A stretch of DNA of 64,000 nucleotides from Streptomyces albidoflavus (GTDB taxonomy: Bacteria > Actinomycetota > Actinomycetes > Streptomycetales > Streptomycetaceae), in the NCBI RefSeq assembly GCF_000719955.1, contig NZ_JOII01000004.1, positions 248,001 through 312,000 on the forward strand. Direction: 5' to 3'. The position numbers were made by a program, and so were the translations under genes. Shown in pieces: positions 43,481 to 52,056 of the stretch (position 1 is the stretch's first letter; each line of letters opens with the position of its first letter). The notes beneath the pieces were generated by a model. The model worked only from the letters and a program-made list of their open reading frames with translations, did not search any database and was not told the origin of the DNA.

Positions 43481-45910
43481 ATGGCACAGGGCACGGTCCA
43501 GGTGACGCACACCGGTACTTCGCGGTGGCGGCGCCGCACGGGCGAATACGCCTCCCTCACCGCCGCCCTGGAGGCCGCGGCCGACGGTGACATCCTGACC
43601 GTCGCCCCGGGCACGTACCGGGAGAACCTCGTGGTGGACCGGGCGGTGACACTGCTCGGGCAGGAGGGGGCGGCCGGGTCGGTGCGGATCGCGCCGCCGG
43701 AGGGGGTCCCGTTGGCGGTGCGGGCCTCCGCGCAGGTCCAGGGGCTGCACATCGAGGGGCAGGACGCGGCGGTGCCGGCGGTCCTGGTCGAGGACGGCAC
43801 GCCGGAACTGACGGGCCTGCGGATCGTCACGCGGTCCGCCGCCGGGATAGAGGTCCGGGGAGGCGGGCGGCCCACCGTCCGCGCCTGCACCGTCGACAAC
43901 CCGGCCGGGGTCGGCATCGCCGTGGTGGACGGCGGCGGAGGCATCTTCGAGGAGTGCGAGGTGATCGCGGCGGGCCAGTCCGGGGTCGCGGTGCGCGGCG
44001 GCGGACGGCCGAGACTGGACCGTTGCCGGGTGCACCACGCGGCCGGCGCGGGCCTCTCGGTCACCGGCGACCACTCCAGCCTGGAGGCGCTGGGCTGCGA
44101 GATCTACGAGATCAACGGCTCCGGGGTGCAGATAGCCTCCCGGGCGGCGGCGGTCCTCACCGACTGCGCGGTCCACCGGGTCACCGGCAACGGCGTCACG
44201 CTGGACACCGACGCCGTGCTGACCCTGGCGGACTGCCGCGTCCACGACGTGCCGGAGAACGCGGTGGACCTGCGCTCGCGTTCGGTGCTGACGCTGACCC
44301 GCTCGGAGGTGGCCCGGTTCGGGCGCAACGGCCTGTCGGTGTGGGACCCGGGGACACGGGTCGACGCCCACCGGTGCGAGATCCACGACGGCACCGGCGA
44401 CTACCCGGCCGTCTGGGTCAGCGACGGCGCCACCGCCGTGCTGGAGGGCTGCCGGGTCCACGACGTGCCGGACGCCCTCTGTGTGCTGGACCGGGGCTCA
44501 CGCGCCGACGTGGTCGACAGCGACCTCTCCCAGGTGCGCAACATCGCGGTGTCGGTGAGCGGCGGCGCCACCGCCGAGCTGGACGACTGCCGGATCAGCG
44601 GCGCGGGCCGGGGCGCCTGGTTCCGCGACCACGGCAGCGGCGGCACCCTCGCCAACTGCACCATCGACGCGGCCCAGACCGGTGTCATCGTCACCAAGGG
44701 CGCCGACCCCCTGATCGAACGGACCACCGTCACCTCCCCGACGGAGGCCGGGTTCTACGTCTCGGCCGGCGGCCGCGGCACCTTCCAGGGCTGCCGGGTG
44801 ACGGGCAGTGAGGGATACGGCTTCCACATCATCGACGGCTGCCGCAGCACCCTGCGCAAGTGCCGTACCGAGCGGTGCGCCCGGGGCGGCTTCGAGTTCG
44901 CGCAGGCCGGCGCCGACGGCGAGGGGGCCGTGGTGGAGGAGTGCTCCAGCGACGAGTCCACCCAGCTGGGCTCCCCCGCGGCGGCCACCGCTCCCCCGGC
45001 GCCGGCCACCCAGACCGCCGGCCTGCTGGGCGGCGTCCCCTCCCCGCGCTCCACGACCCCCGCGGCGCCCGAGGCCGCCCCCGAGCCCGCCCCCGAGACC
45101 CGCCCGGCCGACACCGTCCTCGCCGACCTCGACGCGCTGGTCGGCCTCGCAAGCGTGAAGCGGGAGGTGCGGGCGCTCACCGACATGATCGAGGTCGGCC
45201 GGCGCCGTCAGGAGGCCGGACTCAAGGCCGCCTCGGTCCGCCGCCACCTGGTCTTCACCGGCTCCCCCGGCACCGGCAAGACCACCGTGGCGCGCCTCTA
45301 CGGGGAGATCCTCGCCGCCCTCGGCGTGCTCGACCGGGGCCACCTGGTCGAGGTCTCCCGGGTCGACCTGGTCGGCGAGCACATCGGCTCGACCGCGATC
45401 CGCACCCAGGAGGCGTTCGACCGGGCGCGCGGCGGGGTCCTGTTCATCGACGAGGCGTACGCGCTCTCGCCCGAGGACTCCGGCCGGGACTTCGGCCGGG
45501 AGGCGATCGACACCCTGGTGAAGCTGATGGAGGACCACCGGGAGGCGGTCGTGGTGATCGTCGCCGGGTACACCACCGAGATGGAGCGGTTCCTCTCCGT
45601 CAACCCCGGCGTCGCCTCGCGCTTCTCACGGACCATCACCTTCTCCGACTACGACCCCGACGAGCTGCTGCGGATCGTGGAGCAGCAGGCCGACGAGCAC
45701 GAGTACCGGCTCGGCCCCGGCACCGGCGAGGCGCTGCACAAGTACTTCACGGCGCTGCCGAAGGGTCCGGCCTTCGGCAACGGCCGGACCGCCCGGCAGA
45801 CCTTCGAGGCGATGGTGGAGCGGCACGCCGGGCGGGTGGCCCAGCTCTCGGCGCCGGGCACCGAGGAGCTGACCCTGCTCTACCCGGAGGACCTGCCCGC
45901 CCTGCCCTGA
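43481..45910 (+). CDS. Right-handed beta-helix repeats fused to a CbxX-type AAA+ ATPase
   Basis: An 809-residue protein. Residues about 20-490 are some twenty short repeats of the parallel beta-helix type (a small-G-x-P-x-(L/V)-x-x-C-x-(I/V) pattern, e.g. GGGRPTVRACTV and GGGRPRLDRCRV). A Pro/Ala/Glu linker (about 495-545) leads to an AAA+ domain: Walker A GSPGTGKT with K600, Walker B VLFIDEAYAL with D657 and E658, and SRFSRTITFSDYDPDEL near the sensor 2 region. The ATPase belongs to the CbxX/CfqX group that includes EccA of type VII secretion. No signal peptide, so it acts in the cytoplasm. The helix probably presents a client-binding surface to the motor (inference). Its 3' end overlaps the convergent hydrolase gene by 31 bp. 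Confidence 0.92.
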   Translation: MAQGTVQVTHTGTSRWRRRTGEYASLTAALEAAADGDILTVAPGTYRENLVVDRAVTLLGQEGAAGSVRIAPPEGVPLAVRASAQVQGLHIEGQDAAVPAVLVEDGTPELTGLRIVTRSAAGIEVRGGGRPTVRACTVDNPAGVGIAVVDGGGGIFEECEVIAAGQSGVAVRGGGRPRLDRCRVHHAAGAGLSVTGDHSSLEALGCEIYEINGSGVQIASRAAAVLTDCAVHRVTGNGVTLDTDAVLTLADCRVHDVPENAVDLRSRSVLTLTRSEVARFGRNGLSVWDPGTRVDAHRCEIHDGTGDYPAVWVSDGATAVLEGCRVHDVPDALCVLDRGSRADVVDSDLSQVRNIAVSVSGGATAELDDCRISGAGRGAWFRDHGSGGTLANCTIDAAQTGVIVTKGADPLIERTTVTSPTEAGFYVSAGGRGTFQGCRVTGSEGYGFHIIDGCRSTLRKCRTERCARGGFEFAQAGADGEGAVVEECSSDESTQLGSPAAATAPPAPATQTAGLLGGVPSPRSTTPAAPEAAPEPAPETRPADTVLADLDALVGLASVKREVRALTDMIEVGRRRQEAGLKAASVRRHLVFTGSPGTGKTTVARLYGEILAALGVLDRGHLVEVSRVDLVGEHIGSTAIRTQEAFDRARGGVLFIDEAYALSPEDSGRDFGREAIDTLVKLMEDHREAVVVIVAGYTTEMERFLSVNPGVASRFSRTITFSDYDPDELLRIVEQQADEHEYRLGPGTGEALHKYFTALPKGPAFGNGRTARQTFEAMVERHAGRVAQLSAPGTEELTLLYPEDLPALP

Positions 45911-48318
45911 GCGGGCTGCCCCTCGGCCGCGTTCAGCTGCTTGGGCAGGGCGGCGGCGGGCTCCTCCAGCCGGGCGAGCAGGCGGGCCCGCTCCTCGGCG
46001 AAGGCCGGGTCGGCCTGGTAGTCGGAGTGGCCGAGGATCGGCGCCGGGAGCGGGTGGGCTGCGGTGCGGCCGTGGGCGAGCGGGTCGGCGAGCGGCGGGC
46101 GGTCCACCTCGGGCCGGCCCTCGGTGCCGACCCGGACGGGGCCGCCGATGGGGTCGGTGAGCCGCCACAGGTTGCGCCAGCAGTCGACCTCACCGTGCAG
46201 GGTGGTCAGCGCGACCGGGCCGAAGTGGGCCGGGAACCAGCGGCCGTAGAGCCGCTCCAGCGGTGAGCCGTAGGTGAGCAGGGCGACCCGGCGACGGGCC
46301 GAGGGGCGCAGCTGCCAGGCGGCCGCGGCGGCCAGCACGCTGCCCTGGGAGTGGCCGGAGAGGACGACCCGGCCGCCGGTCTCCCGGGTCCAGGAGGCGA
46401 TCCGCCAGGTCAGGTCGGGGACGGAGCGCTCGGCGTAGCAGGGCGGGGCGAAGGGGTGGGCGGCGCGCGGCCAGAAGGTGCCCACGTCCCAGAGGATCCC
46501 TATGGTGCGGCGGGCGGCCGGATCGCGGTAGGCACGCCGCCCCCAGGTGACGAAGAGCAGGAAGCCGAAGCCGATCAGCCAGGAGCCGAGGGCCTGCGCG
46601 GTGGCGGCGGCGCCGCTGACCACGGCGGGCAGCTCGCGGGCGGCCTCGCCGGGGACGCGCCCGGTGGTCCAGGCGCCCAGCAGGGCCCCGGCGCCGAGCA
46701 GCAGGGTGACCGAGGAGACTACGCCGACGACGACCGGCGCCCGGTCGGTGAGGGCGGCCATGGCGCGGGCCGAGGCGATCCTGGCGGTGCGGGTGGCGTC
46801 GAGGGGCTCGCCCGGGTAGTCGGCGGCGACCTGGGCCTCCTCGCGGCGGGCGTGGCGGTGGGTGCGGACCGCGTACCAGACGAGGACGGCGAGGAGGATG
46901 ACGAGGAGCGGCGGGAGGACGGATGCCTGCCAGGAGAGCAGGACGGGCGGGCCGGGGATGGGGCCGCCGGGGGCGCCGGGCGTGGAGCCGTTGTCGAGCC
47001 AGTCGGCGACGCGCTGGGCGACGCCGCCGGACATCACGCCGCCGAGCGCGCAGGCGAGCATCGCGACGGCGGGGCCGCCGAGCCCCTTGAGGACGGTGCG
47101 GCGCTCCGGGGTGGTGGCGTGCAGGCGGCGGGCGGTGGCGGCGAGCGCGACGACCAGGACGCCCTGGGCGAGGACGAGCGTGCCGAAGGTCTCGTCGCCC
47201 GGCAGCCGTCCGGCCGACTGCCAGCCGGGCCGGGACCAGGCGGCGTAGCCGAGGCTGAGCAGGGTAAGGGCGAGGGCGGTCAGGGGCAGGACGCGCACCA
47301 GCCGGTCGAGGTGTTCGTCGAGGCGGCTCTCGGCCCGGCCGCGCCGGGAGACGACCCAGACCACGGCGACGGCGCTGACCAGCAGGGCGGCTTGGAGGGC
47401 GGAGCCGACGGTACCGAGCAGCGCCGGGCCGCCGGGCAGCCGGTCGTGTTCGGCGGCGGGTCCGGCGACGGCGGCGCCGACGGTGAGGAGTCCGGCCGAG
47501 GTGTGGGCGGCGCGCAGCCGGGCCCCCAGGCGGCGGCCGTACCAGAAGCCGGGGCGGCCGAGGGCGGCGTGCGGGGCGTTCTCCTCGGCCTCCTGCTCGG
47601 CCCGGTCGACGGCGGGCAGCGGCTGCTGCGACTCGTAGCTGCGCCAGGTGCGGTGGGAGAGGTACCAGAGCAGGGCGGTGAGGGCGCCGGGGACGAGGGC
47701 GGCCAGCGCGAGGCGGCGGCCGGGCTGGGACCACCAGCCGCCGCTGCCCTGGGCGTCGGTGGCGAGGAAGCCGAGCCAGGCCCGTTCGCCGGAGCAGCTC
47801 GCGGTGCCGGCGCACTGCCAGGCGACGAGGTCGAGGGCGACCTCGCAGGCGGCGGCGGTGAGCAGCACGGTGAGGCTGAGGGCGACCAGGCGCGCCAGCA
47901 GCCCGTAGAGGCGGACGGCGGTGCGGCGGCCGGTGGTGGAGGGGCGCATCCAGTGGGCGAGGTTGACCACCATGAAGGGCAGCAGGAGCAGCCAGAGGGC
48001 GCGGGTGCCGTTGCCGCTGGTGAGGTTGGACCAGACGTACGCCTCGGGGACGGGCTTGCCGCGGTAGTCCTCGGGGCGCTGTTCGGCGTCGGCGTCCTGG
48101 GCGCGGCGGTGGACGGCGGCGGTCTGGTCGCCGCTGACCCGGACGGTGCACGGGTCGTCGAGCATCTCGGCGGGGGTGCTGCCGCCGACGCCGTGGACGA
48201 GGAGTTCGAGGGCGGTGTCCTCGGCGATGCCGCCGCTGGGCGAGGGTCCGCCGGGGACGGGCGGCGGGGCGTCGGGCGCGGGCGTGGCCGGCTGCGGTGC
48301 GGGCTGGTCCTGGTGCAC
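45880..48318 (-). CDS. Large membrane protein with alpha/beta-hydrolase domain
   Basis: An 812-residue protein from GTG 48318 (GGGGGAA just upstream). A Pro-rich start leads to LELLVHGVGGSTP (residues about 30-45), an oxyanion-type HGxG segment. Then come about eight to ten hydrophobic spans. The C-terminal soluble part holds VVLSGHSQGSVLAAAAAWQL, a classic nucleophile elbow with Ser, and a later HGEVDCWRNL. The hydrolase core is thus split by a membrane block. It may be a membrane-bound lipase or esterase; the substrate is unknown. Convergent with the beta-helix AAA gene. Confidence 0.8.
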   Translation of the reverse strand: MHQDQPAPQPATPAPDAPPPVPGGPSPSGGIAEDTALELLVHGVGGSTPAEMLDDPCTVRVSGDQTAAVHRRAQDADAEQRPEDYRGKPVPEAYVWSNLTSGNGTRALWLLLLPFMVVNLAHWMRPSTTGRRTAVRLYGLLARLVALSLTVLLTAAACEVALDLVAWQCAGTASCSGERAWLGFLATDAQGSGGWWSQPGRRLALAALVPGALTALLWYLSHRTWRSYESQQPLPAVDRAEQEAEENAPHAALGRPGFWYGRRLGARLRAAHTSAGLLTVGAAVAGPAAEHDRLPGGPALLGTVGSALQAALLVSAVAVVWVVSRRGRAESRLDEHLDRLVRVLPLTALALTLLSLGYAAWSRPGWQSAGRLPGDETFGTLVLAQGVLVVALAATARRLHATTPERRTVLKGLGGPAVAMLACALGGVMSGGVAQRVADWLDNGSTPGAPGGPIPGPPVLLSWQASVLPPLLVILLAVLVWYAVRTHRHARREEAQVAADYPGEPLDATRTARIASARAMAALTDRAPVVVGVVSSVTLLLGAGALLGAWTTGRVPGEAARELPAVVSGAAATAQALGSWLIGFGFLLFVTWGRRAYRDPAARRTIGILWDVGTFWPRAAHPFAPPCYAERSVPDLTWRIASWTRETGGRVVLSGHSQGSVLAAAAAWQLRPSARRRVALLTYGSPLERLYGRWFPAHFGPVALTTLHGEVDCWRNLWRLTDPIGGPVRVGTEGRPEVDRPPLADPLAHGRTAAHPLPAPILGHSDYQADPAFAEERARLLARLEEPAAALPKQLNAAEGQPAQGRAGRSSG

Positions 48319-48585
48319 TGTTCCCCCGTGAGTCCGGGCGCCGGTCGCCGCGGGTGGACGGCCCAGGTCGGGGCGGTCGGTACCGGGATCGCGGCAGGTG
48401 GTCGCACCGGCGCGGAAGAAGGATCTCCGCCGGGGGCCGTCCTTACACCTCCCGTCACCGAATCTCCTTGTCATGCTCCAGTCGTGCCGGGGTCCGGGAG
48501 GGTGTTTCCGGGGCGCGTGGGAGGATGAGCGCGCTCAGGGCGGAGCCGGGACGGCCGCCGCCGGACCGGGAGGACGGAGCGACGG

Positions 48586-49392
48586 GTGGGCGAGCAGCAG
48601 AGTCTCCTCGCGGAGCAGCGCCGTGCGCTGATCGCCGACGAGGTGCGCCGGCGGGGCGGCGTCCGGGTCAACGAGCTGACGCGCCGGCTGGGCGTCTCGG
48701 ACATGACGGTCCGTCGCGACCTGGACGTGCTGGCCCGCCAGGGTGTGCTGGAGAAGGTGCACGGCGGCGCGGTGCCGCCCGCCGACGCCAGCGCCCACGA
48801 GCCGGGGTTCGAGGCCAAGTCGGGGCTGGAGCCGGACGCCAAGGAGTCGATCGCCCGGGAGGCGGCGGCGCTGGTCTCGCCGGGCACCGCCATCGCCCTC
48901 TCCGGCGGCACCACCACGTACGCGCTGGCCAAGCGGCTGACCGGGGTGGCGGACCTGACGGTGGTGACCAACTCGGTGCGGGTCGCCGACGTCTTCCACG
49001 CGGCGCAGCCGGGGGCCGAGCGGCAGGCGGCGGTGGTGCTGACGGGCGGGGTGCGCACCCCCTCGGACTCGCTGGTCGGGCCGGTCGCGGACCAGGCGAT
49101 CCGCTCGCTCCACGTCGACGTGCTCTTCATCGGCGTGCACGGCATAGCGCCGGAGGCCGGCCTGTCCACGCCCAACCTCGCGGAGGCCGAGACCAACCGC
49201 TGCCTGGTCCGCTCGGCGCGCCGGGTCGTGGTGGTCGCCGACCACACCAAGTGGGGCACGGTGGGGCTGAGTTCCTTCGCGACGCTGGACGAGGTCGACA
49301 CGCTGGTGACGGACGAGGGGCTGGACGAGGAGGCCCGCGCCGAGGTCGCCGAGCGGCTGCGGCTGCTGGTGGTGGCCGGGCCGCAGGGCTGA
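48586..49392 (+). CDS. DeoR/GlpR-family transcriptional regulator
   Basis: A 268-residue regulator from GTG 48586. N-terminal winged helix (RRALIADEVRRRGGVRVNEL, then VSDMTVRRDLDVL) and sensor domain (ALSGGTTTYALAKRL, HGIAPEAGLSTPNLAEAETN, VVADHTKWG). It is not adjacent to an obvious sugar operon. The Cds1-like enzyme is convergent, 11 bp away, so the target is unknown. Confidence 0.9.
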   Translation: MGEQQSLLAEQRRALIADEVRRRGGVRVNELTRRLGVSDMTVRRDLDVLARQGVLEKVHGGAVPPADASAHEPGFEAKSGLEPDAKESIAREAAALVSPGTAIALSGGTTTYALAKRLTGVADLTVVTNSVRVADVFHAAQPGAERQAAVVLTGGVRTPSDSLVGPVADQAIRSLHVDVLFIGVHGIAPEAGLSTPNLAEAETNRCLVRSARRVVVVADHTKWGTVGLSSFATLDEVDTLVTDEGLDEEARAEVAERLRLLVVAGPQG

Positions 49393-49403
49393 CCGGGGCC
49401 CGG

Positions 49404-50540
49404 TCAGGCGGGCCGGCGCCCGGTGGCGAGGAAGGCGTCGAGGGTGCGGGCGTAGGGCGTGATGTCCAGGCCCTGCTCGGCGAGCCAGGTGTCGGAGTAG
49501 TACTTGTCGAGGTAGCGGTCACCGGGGTCGCAGAGAAGCGTGACGACGCTGCCCGTGCGCCCCTCGGCGCGCATCTCGGCGACGATGCGCAGCGCGCTCC
49601 ACAGTCCGGTCCCGGTGGAGCCCCCGGCGCGGCGGCCGATGGCTCCCTCCAGCATCCGCACGGTGGCGACGCTGGCGGCGTCGGGGACCTTCATCATCCG
49701 GTCGATGGCGCCGGGCAGGAAGCTCGGTTCCATGCGGGGGCGGCCGATGCCCTCGATCCGCGAGCCGCTGTCGCAGTGCACCGCCGGATCGCCGAGCCGC
49801 CAGCCGTCGAAGAAGCAGGAGTTCTCCGGGTCCGCGACGCAGACCCGGGTGTCGTACTGCATGTAGTGCACGTACCGGGCGATGGTCGCGGAGGTGCCGC
49901 CGGTGCCCGCGGTGGCCACCACCCAGGCGGGTTCGGGGTGGCGTTCCCGGCGCATCTGCTGGTAGATGCTCTCGGCGATGTTGTTGTTGCCGCGCCAGTC
50001 GGTGGCCCGCTCGGCGTAGGTGAACTGGTCCATGTAGTGGCCGCCGGTCTCCGCCGCGAGGCGGGCCGACTCCTCGTACATGGTGCGCGGGTCGTCCACG
50101 AAGTGGCAGCGGCCGCCGTGGAATTCGATCAGCCGGCACTTCTCCGGGCTGGTCGTGCGGGGCATCACGGCGATGAAGGGGACGCCGATGAGCTGGGCGA
50201 AGTACGCCTCCGAGACGGCGGTGGAGCCGCTGGACGCCTCGATGACGGGGCGTGAGGGGCGGATCCAGCCGTTGCACAGGCCGTAGAGGAAGAGGGAGCG
50301 GGCCAGCCGGTGCTTGAGCGAGCCGGTCGGGTGGGTCGATTCGTCCTTGAGGTACAGGTCGACGCCCCATTCCTCGGGCAGCGGGAACCGTAGGAGGTGG
50401 GTGTCGGCCGAGCGGTTGGCGTCGGCCTGGACCTTGCGGACCGCCTCCTTCAGCCACTCTCGGTAACCGGGGTCGCTGCGGTCGACGTCGGCGGTGGGCA
50501 GGGGGCAGGCAGCGGCCTGCTCGTGCTGGGGGGTGGTCAC
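49404..50540 (-). CDS. PLP-dependent cysteine synthase-family enzyme (Cds1-like)
   Basis: A 378-residue fold-type II PLP enzyme: Lys in [26 protein letters not shown] phosphate loop, [15 protein letters not shown] cofactor-phosphate loop, and a C-terminal [14 protein letters not shown]. The length and these motifs match the Cds1-type L-cysteine desulfhydrases of actinobacteria, which release H2S, pyruvate and ammonia from cysteine, more than the shorter CysK. A promoter and palindrome are visible upstream. Confidence 0.85.
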   Translation of the reverse strand: MTTPQHEQAAACPLPTADVDRSDPGYREWLKEAVRKVQADANRSADTHLLRFPLPEEWGVDLYLKDESTHPTGSLKHRLARSLFLYGLCNGWIRPSRPVIEASSGSTAVSEAYFAQLIGVPFIAVMPRTTSPEKCRLIEFHGGRCHFVDDPRTMYEESARLAAETGGHYMDQFTYAERATDWRGNNNIAESIYQQMRRERHPEPAWVVATAGTGGTSATIARYVHYMQYDTRVCVADPENSCFFDGWRLGDPAVHCDSGSRIEGIGRPRMEPSFLPGAIDRMMKVPDAASVATVRMLEGAIGRRAGGSTGTGLWSALRIVAEMRAEGRTGSVVTLLCDPGDRYLDKYYSDTWLAEQGLDITPYARTLDAFLATGRRPA

Positions 50541-50591
50541 CGCGGACTCCTCACGCTCGGGACCCGGCCGTCGAGGCCGGCGGACGCCTCG

Positions 50592-50651
50592 ATCATAGAC
50601 ACCCGCCTCACCCTTCTCACCTGCATAAACACCTCTTTGAGGCGCTCAAAG
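50592..50651 (-). promoter_or_regulatory. Promoter and palindrome for the Cds1-like gene
   Basis: On the minus strand, GTGAGA (50615-50620) and TATGAT (50592-50597) are spaced 17 bp. Fifteen bases further upstream is a perfect palindrome CTTTGAG-gcg-CTCAAAG (50635-50651), placed where an activator could bind. The rest of the 324-bp gap 50541-50864 shows nothing else. Confidence 0.5.
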
Positions 50652-50864
50652 GGACTGCTGGGGCGGGCGTTTCACCCGGCGGTGGGGGCGCATGCCGGGC
50701 AGGGGGGCGCGCCCCCGTGCTGCCCCCGTGAGAGGTGGTACGCCGCCCTCTGGTTGGGCAGACTGCACTCGGCGGGACGTGGTGTTCCGCCCGGTGCGGT
50801 CCCGGTGTCCGTACCGCCGGGGGGCACTGTCGAAGGGCTCCAGGGGCTGGAGGGGTGAGACGTC

Positions 50865-51185
50865 ATGGGCAAGTCGGAGTTCTCGGCCACGGGGGTGGGC
50901 ATCATGCGGCGGCTGCGTTCGCTGACACGGGCCGGCCAGGTCCGGGTCGCGGACGGCAGGCTCGCGCTGCTCACCAGCTGCGGCCGGGTCATCGACAGCG
51001 CCCCGGCCCGTGAAGTGCGTGTGGAGCGCCCCTGGTTCGGCTCCGACGACCAGGCGGTGATCGCCTTCAACGACACCCGGTACCGGCTGCGCCTCGGGGG
51101 TCCCGCCGCGGCCGCCTCCGCGCCGCACGTGTCGCCGGTCCGCAGACTCCGCGAAGCCGTCGGCCAGGCCCGGGGGGTGGGCTGA
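50865..51185 (+). CDS. Hypothetical protein
   Basis: A 106-residue protein with a central beta-rich stretch (GQVRVADGRLALLTSCGRVI, then AVIAFNDTRYRLRLG) and a basic start and end. It looks like a small PH-like or beta-barrel fold, but I recognise no family. GGAGGGGTGA precedes ATG 50865. The anti-sigma-type ATPase gene starts 246 bp downstream. Confidence 0.65.
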   Translation: MGKSEFSATGVGIMRRLRSLTRAGQVRVADGRLALLTSCGRVIDSAPAREVRVERPWFGSDDQAVIAFNDTRYRLRLGGPAAAASAPHVSPVRRLREAVGQARGVG

Positions 51186-51431
51186 GCGGCCGACCGGTCC
51201 GCCGGGGGCGCGCACCGGCGCGCGAGCGGGCACGGAGTGCCACCGCCGTCCGGGGGCTTGCGAGTTGCAGGCCCCGGTCCCCTGCGTCACTCTGGTCACA
51301 CATCACCCTGGGTTTACCGGCGATCACGCTGAGAACCAGCCGCCGGCCCCCTGAGCAGGCAGCGGCCGGGTGCGGTCGCCGCCGACATCCGAACGCCGTC
51401 TTTGCCGGACTCAATTCGGGGAGTCGCAACC

Positions 51432-51968
51432 GTGATCAGCCAGCCGACCAGGCAGTGCGCGGTGGAGCTCCAGGCCCTGCCGCCCCGGATAGGCCAGGTA
51501 CGCAGAATCGTCTCGGCGCAGCTGCGCTACTGGCATCTCGATCCGCTCGTCGACCGAGCCGCACTCGGCGTGACCGAGCTGCTCACCAACGTCCACCGGC
51601 ACGCGGGACCGGACAAGCGCTGCACGGTGCGGCTGGAACTCCTGCTCGACCGCCTCACCGTCTCCGTCCGCGACCGTGACCCCCGGCTGCCGGTGGTCCG
51701 GGACGCCACCATGGACGCCACCTGCGGGCGCGGCCTGGCCCTGGTCGCCGCCGTCAGTGAGTGCTGGGGCGTACGCCCCTGGGAGACCAGCGGGAAAGTC
51801 GTGTGGTTCACCCTGCCCGCCCCCGGCCCCGTCCCGGCCGAGCCGGGCGGCGCGGCCCTGTACGGCGCGACGACGCCCGGCCCGTTCCCCCCGGCAGCCC
51901 TGGACAGCGCCCTCCCCGGCCTCGCCGCCGGCCCCTCCGCTCCCGCCCGGTCGGCCTTCGCCGGCTGA
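51432..51968 (+). CDS. ATP-binding anti-sigma-type regulator (HATPase_c)
   Basis: A 178-residue protein with a small Bergerat ATP-binding fold: N box ELLTNVHRHAGP near residue 50, G1-like DRDPRLP, G2-like GRGLALVAAVSECWG. This is the RsbW/SpoIIAB-like serine-kinase family, abundant in Streptomyces, which controls sigma factors or anti-anti-sigma factors. The C-terminus is a Pro/Ala tail. GTG 51432 is preferred for its GGGGAG; a TTG 30 bases earlier is less likely. Confidence 0.85.
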   Translation: MISQPTRQCAVELQALPPRIGQVRRIVSAQLRYWHLDPLVDRAALGVTELLTNVHRHAGPDKRCTVRLELLLDRLTVSVRDRDPRLPVVRDATMDATCGRGLALVAAVSECWGVRPWETSGKVVWFTLPAPGPVPAEPGGAALYGATTPGPFPPAALDSALPGLAAGPSAPARSAFAG

Positions 51969-51983
51969 CCCCGCGGTGAACGG

Positions 51984-52025
51984 ACGGCCCCGCAGGCCCC
52001 TTCCCCGAGGGGCCCGCGGGGCCGT
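51984..52025. terminator. Strong hairpin between convergent genes
   Basis: ACGGCCCCGC (51984-51993) pairs with GCGGGGCCGT (52016-52025). Inside, GGCCCC pairs with GGGGCC around an 8-base loop, giving a 16-bp interrupted stem followed by TCTTCC. Confidence 0.8.
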
Positions 52026-52056
52026 TCTTCCGCCGCCGGTGCCCGGACGGTGACGC

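Noticed and set aside
44860..46266. A long plus frame overlapping the AAA gene and running past its stop
   Set aside because: Arg/Pro/Gly-rich shadow; the beta-helix and AAA motifs are in another frame.
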